This document shows positions 40,953-50,226 of a DNA stretch of 64,000 bases, in pieces. How positions within the stretch are numbered: the first letter of the stretch is position 1; each line of letters opens with the position of its first letter. The position numbers were made by a program, and so were the translations under genes. The DNA comes from Polyodon spathula. Lineage: Eukaryota; Chordata; Actinopteri; Acipenseriformes; Polyodontidae. Under the pieces are notes generated by a model. The model was not told the DNA's origin. It did no database searches and saw only the letters and a list, made by a program, of their open reading frames with translations. The stretch is taken from positions 3,666,781-3,730,780 of the forward strand of contig NC_054559.1 in assembly GCF_017654505.1 (NCBI RefSeq), read 5' to 3'.

Positions 40953-43567
40953 ACCTCGAGCAGGTTCGGAAGCATTTAAAACTAGAAAGGAAGGGGGGAG
41001 AAATCAACAAAAAAACAGAAGGGAGACCGCATCAAAACAAGAACAACAACTCAGGTAAGACAACCATTAAATGTATTTATCTAAATGCTAGAAGTATCAG
41101 AAACAAAATTCTAGAACTTGAAGCTACTGCACTAACAGGTAACTATGATGTGATAGGTGTTACAGAAACGTGGTTATCTGAGAGTGATGGGGACGAATAT
41201 AATATTTGTGGGTATACACTGTATAGGAAAGACAGGCAGGACAGAAGAGGAGGAGGGGTAGCGCTATACATAAGAAACAGTCTTGAAGCCCAGGTGTTAA
41301 ACCTGGACAAAGAAAATAAAACCGAATCAATATGGGTCAGAATAACAGACAAAAATTCAAAAGGCATAATAATAGGAGCATGCTATAGACCGCCAGATTC
41401 AGACGGTGAGCACAATAATCTGTTATACAATGACATTAGAAATGTGTGTAGCAAAGGAGAAGCCATACTAATGGGGGATTTCAACTTCCCCCAAATAAAA
41501 TGGGAAAACCCGGTGGGTAGCACGAAGGATGAAATTGAAATGGTGGAAATGACAAATGACTGCTTCCTAACACAATTTGTCAAGGCACCGACTAGAGGGG
41601 AGGCATGCCTTGATTTAGTCTTTTCAAATAACGAAGATAGAATAACTAAAACAGAGGTCAGAGAACCACTGGCAAACTCAGACCACAACATGGTCTCATT
41701 TGAAGTGTTTTTTAAATCCTCAAAAGTAAAGACTAAAGCTAAGGTTTACAATTTTAGAAAAGCAAACTATGAAGGTATGAAACAGAGACTAACAGAAGTA
41801 GATTGGAGTAAAATAGAGAAAACACCCACAGAAGAAGGATGGTTGTTCTTCAAAAATGTAGTACTAGAGGCGCAAAACAATTATATCCCTAAAGTAGACA
41901 AATCTAAATCTAAAACAAAATGCCAAAATGGTTTAATAGATCAACTGAAAAAATATTCAGTGAAAAAAGGCACTTTACAGAGCATTTAAAAGAGACCAAA
42001 AACAAAGTACGCAGAGAGTACTCAGAACTGCAAATGCAAATCAAAAAGGAAGTTAGAAAGGCCAAGAGAGAAATAGAAATGAACATTGCTAAGGGAGCTA
42101 AAACCAATTCCAAAATGTTTTTCCAATATTACAACAGCAAGAGAACATTCAAAGAGGAGATTAAATGTTTAAGAGATACAAATGGCAAAATCGTAGATAA
42201 AGAAAAAAAAAATAGCAAATATATTAAATGATTACTTTTCACAAGTTTATACAAAGGAAGATACTGACAACATGCCCCACATGTCATCCAGTTCCTATCC
42301 AGTTTTAAATAACTTTAGCATAACTGAGGCAGAAGTGTTAAAGGGACTAGGAGCTCTTAAAATAAACAAATCCCCTGGGCCGGATGAGATCCTCCCAGTA
42401 GTACTCAAAGAAATGAAAGAAGTAATTTACAAACCGCTAACCAAGATCATGCAGCAGTCTCTTGACACAGGGGCTGTACCGACAGACTGGAAAATTGCAA
42501 ACGTAATACCGATCCACAAAAAGGGAAACAAAACTGAACCAGGTAACTACAGACCAATAAGCCTGACTTCTATTATATGCAAACTTATGGAAACTATAAT
42601 AAGATCCAAAATGGAAAATTACCTACCGTATATGGTAACAGGGTCCTAATCTACATTAATGATTTAGATTCTGGTATAGTAAGCAAACTTGTTAAATTTG
42701 CAGACGACACAAAAGTAGGAGGAGTGGCAAACACTGTTGCAGCAGCAAAGGTCATTCAAAATGATCTAGACAAGATTCAGAACTGGGCAGACACATGGCA
42801 AATGACATTTAATAGAGAAAAGTGTAAGGTACTGCACGCAGGAAATAAAAATGTACATTATAAATATCATATGGGAGATATTGAAATTGGAGAAGGAATC
42901 TATGAAAAAGACCTAGGAGTTTTTGTTGACTCAGAAATGTCTTCATCTAGGCAATGTGGGGAAGCTATAAAAAAGGCTAACAAGATACTCGGATACATTG
43001 TGAAAAGTGTTGAATTTAAATCAAGGGAAGTAATGTTAAAACTGTACAATGCACTTGTAAGACCTCATCTTGAATATTGTGTGCAGTTCTGGTCACCTCA
43101 CTATAAAAAAAGATATTGCTGCTCTAGAAAGAGTGCAAAGAAGAGCGCCAGAATTATTCCGGGCTTAAAAGGCATGTCATATGCAGACAGGCTAAAAGAA
43201 TTGAATCTGTTCAGTCTTGAACAAAGAAGACTACGTGGCGACCTAATTCAAGCATTCAAAATTCTAAAAGGTATTGACAGTGTCGAAGCAAGGGACTTTT
43301 TCAGCCTGAAAAAAGAAACAAGGACCAGGGGTCACAAATGGAGTTTAGAAAAAGGGGCATTCAGAACAGAAAATAGGAGACACTTTTTTACACAGAGAAT
43401 TGTGAGGGTCTGGAATCAACTCCCCAGTAATGTTGTTGAAGCTGACACCCTGGGATCCTTCAAGAAGCTGCTTGATGAGATTTTGGGATCAATAAGCTAC
43501 TAACAACCAAACGAGCAAGATGGGCCGAATGGCCTCCTCTCGTTTGTAAACTTTCTTATGTTCTTAT
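40953..43567 (+). mobile_element. CR1 LINE, plus strand, RT palm deleted
   Basis: 5' truncated: it begins in the last codons of ORF1 (GAGCAGGTTCGGAAGCATTT). It continues with ORF2 and ends with TTCTTATG octamers at 43550-43567. The endonuclease frame 41150-41989 is intact up to KSKSKTKCQNGL, where one or more indels shift the frame. A ~327-base deletion removes RT motifs A and B: GGTCCT joins AATCTACATT, with TCCT microhomology at both edges in the intact 51.9/52.3-kb copy. Confidence 0.92.
41090..43503 (+). pseudogene. CR1 ORF2 with RT deletion
   Basis: The endonuclease domain (VTETWLSESD, MGDFNFPQIKW, SDHNMVSFE) is open to about 41985. Then follow frames at 41920-42231 (linker), 42272-42649 (N-terminal RT) and 42577-43503 (motif C FADDTK and the C-terminal domain). 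Motifs A (LDFQKAFDKV) and B (SGVPQGSVLGP) are absent, so no RT activity is possible. Confidence 0.9.
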
Positions 43568-43932
43568 GATCATTGCTTCACTGGACTTGTTAGGCCTAAA
43601 TTTCATTTATCATCCATTGCCATCAGGACTGTCTTTGTAATTGTTTTCCCCATATACTTATTCATTCACCTTTGTCTCTTTTGCCTGTGGGTGTGTTGGT
43701 TTTGTATTGGGGTGGTGTTTGTGTGTGTGGGGGGGTGGGGTTATTGGAGGCCCACAGAACCCCGCATTCATTTTGCTTTAATGTTAGTTTGTTTGGATGT
43801 TTGTTTAGTTCACTTTACTTTCTTACTCACCTTCCACTAAATGTTCTCTACAATAAGTTGTTGTCCTTATGTTTCATTTATTACATTATATAGTTTACAA
43901 CAATAAACTGTTTGTTCGTGAAATTGACATCC

Positions 43933-44020
43933 CTGCTTTTGCTGTCTGTCACTCTTGCTGACTTAGTTAGTTATAGATCTTGAGTCAGTAGTATCTCCTT
44001 AGGGAGGACAGTACAACTGC
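43933..44020 (+). other. Retroelement leader after family C LTR
   Basis: CCTGCTTTTGCTGTCTGTCA then CTCTTGCTGACTTAGTTAG and GTAGTATCTCCTTAGGGAGG. This is nearly the same as the minus-strand leader at 27723-27640 after the family X LTR. Different LTRs thus precede the same internal start. Confidence 0.65.
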
Positions 44021-44456
44021 TTCTCAGTTGTGCAGAGTGATCATTACAACTAGACATTAAAAAAAATATTGTGCTTTTGTCTTCCTTTTTTTTTGGTTTC
44101 AAAATACCCTCCATTTGATATCACAGATGCACAGGTGCTCTTGAAGGGAATGTTGAATCCTTATTGGTTGTAACCTTACTCCCCCCACTGTGCTTTGATT
44201 GGCTGGTGCATGATTTGCTATTTGTTGTGCATTAGCCCATGCATGACACCCGACTTTTTACTGTTTTACTGTTGGCACTTGTTTATGGTTTTCAACCAGA
44301 TTTTCCAATTTGGCAGCATTGTCAAGAACTCTAGCACCTGGAATACATTCAGCAACACTTTCTGAGTATTCTTTTTTTTTTCCAGTTTTTTTTTACCCCG
44401 GTTTTTCTCCCCAGTTTGGAATGCCCAATTATTATCTGTATCCTCGGCTCACCGTT
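44021..44456. other. Unclassified segment between two CR1 copies
   Basis: T-rich DNA with no supported frame. It contains poly-T runs near 44083 and 44370 but no defined repeat ends. Confidence 0.35.
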
Positions 44457-44533
44457 TCCCAGGGTGTCAGCTTCAACAACATTACTGGGGAGTTGATTCC
44501 AAATCCTCATGATTCTCTGTGTTAAAATGCTTC

Positions 44534-46700
44534 CTATTTTCTGTTCTGAATGCCCCTTTGTCTAATCTCCATTTGTGACCCCTGGTCCTTGTTTCTTTTT
44601 TCAGGCTGAAAAAGTCCCTTGGGGTCGACGCTGTCAATACCTTTTAGAATTTTGAATACTTGAATTAGGTCGCCATGTAGTCTTCTTTGTTCAAGACTGA
44701 ACAGATTCAATTCTTTTAGCCTCTGCATATGACATGCCTTTTAAGCCCGGAATAATTCTGGCGCTCTTCTTTGCACTCTTTCTAGAGCAGCAATATCTTT
44801 TTTATAGCGAGGTGACCAGAACTGCACACAATATTCAAGATGAGGTCTTACTAGTGCATTGTACAGTTTTAACATTACTTCCCTTGATTTATGTTCAACA
44901 CTTTTCACAATGTATCCGAGCATCTTGTTAGCCTTTTTTATAGCTTCCCCACATTGTCTAGATGAAGACATTTGAGTCAACAAAAACTCCTAGGTCTTTT
45001 TCATAGATTCCTTCTCCAATTTCAGTATCTCCCATATGATATTTATAATGTACATTTTTATTTCCTGTGTGCAGTACCTTACACTTTTCTCTATTAAATG
45101 TCATTTGCCATGTGTCTGCCCAGTTCTGAATCTTGTCTAGATCATTTTGAATGACCTTTGCTGCTGCAACAGTGTTTGCCACTCCTCCTACTTTTGTGTC
45201 GTCTGCAAATTTAACAAGTTTGCTTACTATACCAGAATCTAAATCATTAATGTAGATTAGGATGTAGATATTAGGACATCTAGGACATATGACAATAGGT
45301 ATAGGTTATAGGTAATTTTCCATTTTGGATCTTATTATAGTTTCCATAAGTTTGCATATAATAGAAGTCAGGCTTATTGGTCTGTAGTTACCTGGTTCAG
45401 TTTTGTTTCCCTTTTTGTGGATCGGTATTACGTTTGCAATTTTCCAGTCTGTCGGTACAGCCCCTGTGTCAAGAGACTGCTGCATGATCTTGGTTAGCGG
45501 TTTGTAAATTACTTCTTTCATTTCTTTGAGTACTACTGGGAGGATCTCATCCGGCCCAGGGGATTTGTTTATTTTAAGAGCTCCTAGTCCCTTTAACACT
45601 TCTGCCTCAGTTATGCTAAAGTTATTTAAAACTGGATAGGAACTGGATGACGTGGGGCATGTTGTCAGTATCTTCCTTTGTATAAACTTGTGAAAAGTAA
45701 TCATTTAATATATTTGCTATTTTTTTTTCTTTATCTACGATTTTGCCATTTGTATCTCTTAAACATTTAACCTTCTCTTTGAATGTTCGCTTGCTGTTGT
45801 AATATTGGAAAAACATTTTGGAATTGGTTTTAGCCCCCTTAGCAATGTTTATTTCTATTTCTCTCTTGGCCTTTCTAACTTCCTTTTTGATTTGCATTTG
45901 CAGTTCTGAGTACTCTCTGCGTACTTTGTTTTTGGTCCTCTTTTAAATGCTCTGTAAAGTGCCTTTTTTCACTGAATATTTTTTCAGATTGATCTATTAA
46001 ACCATTTTGGCATTTTGTTTTAGATTTAGATTTGTCATTTCTTTTGGGGTTTTAAAAAACACTTCAAATGAGACCATGTTGTGGTCTGAGTTTGCCAGTG
46101 GTTCTCTGACCTCTGTTTTAGTTATTCTATCTTCGTTATTTGAAAAGACTAAATCAAGGCATGCCTCCCCTCTAGTCGGTGCCTTGACAAATTGTGTTAG
46201 GAAGCAGTCATTTCCACCATTTCAATTTCATCCTTCGTGCTACCCACCGGGTTTTCCCATTTTATTTGGGGGAAGTTGAAATCCCCCATTAGTATGGCTT
46301 CTCCTTTGCTACACGCATTTCTAATGTCATTGTATAACAGATTATTTTGCTCACCGTCTGAATCTGGCGGTCTATAGCATGTTCCTATTATGACCTTTGA
46401 ATTTTTTTCAGTTATTCTGACCCATATTGATTCGGCTTTATTTTCTTTGTCCAGGTTTAACACCTGGGCTTCAAGACTGTTTCTTATGTATAGCGCTACC
46501 TCTCCTCCTCTTCTGTCCTGCCTGTCTTTCCTATACAGTGTATACCCACAAATATTATATTCGTCCCCATCACTCTCAGACAGCCACGTTTCTGTAACAC
46601 CTATCACATCATAGTTACCTGTTAGTGCAGTAGCTTCAAGTTCTAGAATTTTGTTTCTGATACTTCTAGCATTTAGGTAAATACATTTAATGGTTGTCTT
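44534..46700 (-). pseudogene. CR1 ORF2, multiply deleted
   Basis: Open pieces: endonuclease 46607-46197, linker 45897-45622, N-terminal RT 45704-45306, FADD-side region 45182-44958 and C-terminal domain 44983-44534. Motifs A and B of the RT are missing. The SDHN end of the endonuclease is present in another frame near 46070-46090, followed by a deletion. Confidence 0.88.
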
Positions 46701-46769
46701 AGCTGAGTTGTTGTTCTTGTCTTGATGCTGTCTCCCTTCTGTTTTTTTTTATTTCTCCTCCCTTCCTTT

Positions 46770-47718
46770 CTAGTTTAAATGCTTCTGAACCTGCTCAAGG
46801 ATCTTTTCTCCAAGTAGACTGGTTCCCTTTTTATTTAAGTGCAGTCCGTTCCGTCTATACAGATAGTCCTCGTTGTAGAATGTGGTCCAGTGATTAAGAT
46901 AGGTGAAGCCTTCCCGTGTACACCACATCTTCAGCCATGCGTTTTGATTAATTATTTCCAGCTGTCCATATGGTCCTTTGCAAGGTGCCGGTAGTATACC
47001 AGAAAATACCACAGTTTTGGTTTTCTCTTTTAATTTCCTTCCTAGCTCTCTGAATTTGTTTTGCAGGGATTTTGGTCTGTCTCTTCCAATGTTGTTTGTA
47101 CCGATGTGGACGACTACTACCGGGTCGTCTCCTGTTCGTTCTAGGAGCCTGTCCACGTTCTCAGTGATGTGCTTGACCGAGGCTCCCGGAAGGCAGCACA
47201 CTGTTGTAGTAAGGGGGTCCAAACTGCGAATTGAACTTGCTGTGTTTCTCAATATGGAGTCCCCAACAATCTTGACCTCCCTTCTTTTTGCTGTCAGGTC
47301 ACCACTGTCAATGGGGTCCTGGATGTTGTTCCTTTCATTCTCTTGTTGTTGGTTCTGCTCATCAAAATTCTGAAGTGACTCAGATTTGTTGGTTGTTTTG
47401 ATTTCTGGTGGTTGTGTTTGACGAAGTTTCTTTTTTTTCCCTGCTTCTGCCTACCTGAACCCAACTTTTCTGACTTTCTATCTCCCTGGTTGTTTTCAGT
47501 CTGTTAGGGGTGATGCAGACTTCCATGAATTGTGGGTGTGCCAGTTCCTCAAGATCCTGTTGCTGTCGCACTTCTTCCAGCTCCATTTCTAGCATACTTA
47601 CTAGTTTATGCAAGTCCTGGATCGTGCGGCACTTTACGCACACTTGGTTTAGCTCTGCTGGGTTTTCTCGGATTTCCCACATCAAGCAGGTGTCGCAGAT
47701 TACTGGCTTGAAGACCAT
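46770..47718 (-). pseudogene. CR1 ORF1 (esterase-type), best-preserved esterase half
   Basis: The frame 47252-46770 is open through HIGTNNIGRDRPKSLQNKFR, VVFSGILPAPCKGPYG, YLNHWTTFYNEDYLYRRNGL and the terminal LEQVQKHLN, thus holding blocks III and V of the SGNH fold, with Asp and His of the YRR-x-G-L-H region. The N-terminal frame 47718-47380 has CDTCLMWEIRENP and CVKCRTIQDLHKL. Its shift at about 47430 (extra T run) and an AGG at the position of the block I region (IVEDSIL-like; 'ATCTTGACC' here versus 'ATCATGACC' in copy B) separate the two halves. Confidence 0.85.
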
Positions 47719-47880
47719 GTTGAGGGTTTTTTTTTTTTTTTTTTTTGAAGTTTAGTTTCTTCTGCAGCCGTCAACCTGCTTTTAAACTGCTTCTAAACTG
47801 CTCTGTACTTTTCCACGCCTGTACTTCTCCCACTCGCTGTCACTGGGAAGACTGCCTCGTTTAACCTCTTAGAATGGGAG

Positions 47881-48018
47881 CATTTGTGTTAACGTGATTC
47901 ACTCGCAGTAAGCAGTGGATGGTATAAACTCCCACACAATAACCTGACATTCAAAATGTCCCCCAGTCACCAGTACAGTAATCAAAACAAACAATTATGC
48001 GGTTAAAAATCTTTCAGA
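47881..48018. other. Segment with no gene, flanks the direct repeats
   Basis: Short unique-looking DNA (TCGCAGTAAGCAGTGG) between the CR1 5' end and the first direct repeat. Nothing is recognised. Confidence 0.35.
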
Positions 48019-48548
48019 AGTTCGGGACAAAACACCAATATGCAATAGCTGTGGAAGAACTATCAATAGATGACTTCCATAAATATATTAATTTGGCATC
48101 AAACCTAACTTGATTTGAGGACTCACGCCTGGCCGTGAGGATGAGGCAGAGACCCTCCACATTAATCTAATTTTAAGAGGTGTAGATTGGGAAGGTGGTG
48201 GGTTACGAATGAATTAAAATGCATACAAGGGGTAAGTGGAGAGAGTATTTATAATGCTTGCAAGAATTCATTTCTGACGTGTAAATTGAATGATTCAATT
48301 GGTGACGAGGAGATTGGTGTTTTGTCCCGAACTACTGAAATTAAATTTATAATTATAGTTCGGGAGGAGGGGCATGCACCAATCACAAAATAATTTGATT
48401 TGAACTATTTATTCAAAAAATGCAAAATATGCGATAGCTGTGGAAGAACTAACAATACATGACTTTCATAGATACGTTAATTTGGCATCAAACCTAACCT
48501 AAATTTGAGGACTCATGCCTGGCCGTTAGGATGAGGCAGAGACCCCAA
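48019..48548. repeat. Pair of ~125-bp direct repeats, offset about 401
   Basis: 48019-48145 and 48420-48548 both contain ATAGCTGTGGAAGAACTA, TTAATTTGGCATCAAACCTAA and GATGAGGCAGAGACCC, with about 10 percent divergence. They bracket the short repeat at 48190-48400. They lie just beyond the 3' side of the Ngaro-like element, where such elements carry split direct repeats. Confidence 0.8.
48190..48400. repeat. Dispersed repeat also found at 57.46-57.64 kb
   Basis: Shares GCATACAAGGGGTAAGTG, AGAGTATTTATAATGCTTGC, TGACGTGTAAATTGAATGAT and GGAGATTGGTG with 57505-57615, in the same orientation. Here it additionally holds a foldback: GATTGGTG...TTTTGTCCCGAACT pairs with AGTTCGGGAGG...CACCAATC. Confidence 0.75.
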
Positions 48549-48702
48549 AAGAACAAGCAGGTATCAATGCTGCAAGTAGGAGTATTAGCTCACTGAGGGA
48601 CTAGCCTTAACAGGGTTACCAATACTAAGAGCATAGCTTCGAAAAAACATTTTTAAGATCTACAATGTTTGTCCTGATGTAGCCTTGATAAGTCACAGAA
48701 GA

Positions 48703-49576
48703 TCAACAGCCTAGCTGCTTAATGCAGCCTTGAACTCCTTGACGAGAAGCTGAAGAAGCTGCTCCGATTCTCAATGAATGACCAGAGAGCTGCTTGTCTG
48801 AGAATCCTTTCCAGAGCCGGATCTGTTGAAGATAGAAAACAAACCAATGCCGGGTAATGACAGCTCCATTTTCATTAACGAACAAAGGGTCAGTAGCTGA
48901 GGCACCCTGAGAAAAGCAGAGTTAAAAAAGAGAGAAGGGAGTCATAGGGGCTTAGGATTTTAATTTAAATAGATAGATTAGGGATCCCTTTTCTTCCTGG
49001 TCTGTTACTTTTTTGGAGAAAAAAGGTTAGTGCAACAGAGGACATGATGGATGAGTTGGAAATGCAGGGGTAGATCCAATGGTTAAATTTATAAGAGTGC
49101 TGGAAATTCTGAGCACCTCAGAAACCCAGCAAAGGCTAGGAGGAATAGAACTTCAAACTTTTTGTCTAAAAACTAAGATGAGTAACCAGAACGAATAATG
49201 AAGATGCACTAGGAAAGTAAGTCAAAAATGATAGGTAGGCGGGTTTGGGGGGAAGGCGATTCTGACCTTTGAAGCCCTTTCACAATTAATTAAATCTGAG
49301 AGTCAAACTAGGGGAACCAAATGTGGGTTTGTGAAAAAATTTGATACAAGCAATTGATACTTTGATAGAAGATACTCGTATAGCTCTGTTTTGAAGGGAA
49401 ACAATGAAGGATGAAACTACCTGAATTGAAAAAGTAGGAAAAGAAATATTAAATACAGAATGGAAAATTTTAAAACAATTCCAAGCTGACCAGTACATCT
49501 GCAGGGTGAGGGGAGCAATACCAAGAAGAGCTGTCTCTTGAGCTTGCAGAACCAGAGGATACAGAGGATGGTTCAC
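48703..49576 (-). pseudogene. Tyrosine recombinase of the Ngaro-like element
   Basis: The N-terminal core-binding part (49576-49286) reads LVLQAQETALLGIAPLTLQM, YWSAWNCFKIFH and SSIKVSIACIKFFH, matching the family's 'A...LL.GI.PST...Y..GW..F' helices. The C-terminal part (48885-48703) reads VITRHWFVFYLQQIRLWKGF, then SGHSLRIGAASSASRQGV and IKQLGCW-like, containing the H-x-x-R pair (GHSLR). The middle with the first Arg is unreadable, and the catalytic Tyr is beyond the end of the open frame. Confidence 0.84.
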
Positions 49577-49589
49577 AGGAATATTTAGT

Positions 49590-50226
49590 CTGAATAGGGA
49601 GAAACTGGAGTTGGCAGCAGGTCAGCTTCTGGAGCAAGTGATCTGAATTTCTGAAATTGTAAGTGAGAAAGAGAGTCAGCAATTAGGTTTAGGTAGTCGA
49701 ATGTGTTGGGCTCTGAGAACGAACTGGTAGCAAACCAGATAACCAGGTAATTCTTCTGAATATTTTCATTAAAGGGGAAGAAGATGAGTGGCCTTTATTT
49801 ATGATTTGGACTGAATTATCTGATTGTATAAGGATAGGCTTTTTGGCCCAAGTGGACCTCCAAAGAAATACGGCTACGCCACCAGATGCATCTCATACAA
49901 TGACAAGGACTTTTTGGACAAGGGAATGGCATTGAATTCTTCTGGCCTTGTAGCCAAAAAGAATTTACTCTTGTATGATCCTCTGAAGCAGAGGGAAGGA
50001 ACTACATCTCTAAAGAGTTGAATGTCTTTGGGAAGCAGGAGGCAGTCATCATAAAAAAATGTGATTCCATTCTTTCAGCAAGAGTTCCCAAAAGCAAAGA
50101 TTCTCACGTCAGAAAGAGTCTAGCCATATAACATCATTGAGAGAATCAATGGATGGGACTAATTGGAGAAGATGAGATATGAAAGCGCTTCCTTGGAATT
50201 ATCCTCATGGCATAATGGCATAATGG
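49590..50226 (-). pseudogene. RNase H/connection part of the Ngaro-like pol
   Basis: Minus-strand translation includes SDNSVQIINKGHSSSSPLMK and FRRITWLSGLLPV, then LTLFLTYNFRNSDHLLQKLT in one frame and FQKFRSLAPEAD-like in another. The family signature is 'TDN.A.V..IN.G.S.SP..M..LR.L' and 'DSLSR.....FR.LAP.A...PT'. It has several frame changes and stops. Confidence 0.72.

Larger units (their letters stand above)
40541..43932 (+). mobile_element. LTR family C (plus), interrupted by CR1 at 40953-43567
   Basis: 40541-40952 and 43568-43932 together match 29645-28856 on the opposite strand. The uninterrupted site there reads (minus) GGATTACATGTGCATTGCTT; here GGATTACA is followed by the CR1 and then TCATTGCTTCACTGG. 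It ends CAATAAACTG...GTGAAATTGACA. Confidence 0.8.
44457..47880 (-). mobile_element. CR1 LINE, minus strand, both ends of RT and 3' tail damaged
   Basis: Carries ORF1 and ORF2 on the minus strand. The 3' terminus lacks the octamer tail and last ~100 bases (starts at CCCAGGGTGTCAGC). The RT palm is deleted around 45257-45310 and replaced by ~45 bases of short TAGGACAT-like filler. A further deletion joins the endonuclease to the linker near 46034. The 5' end at about 47875 (CTGCCTCGTTTAAC) stops just short of the 5' end of copy B. Confidence 0.92.

Noticed and set aside
48187..48393. 68-codon frame as a small gene
   Set aside because: It lies in a dispersed repeat whose second copy at 57.5 kb does not preserve the frame.
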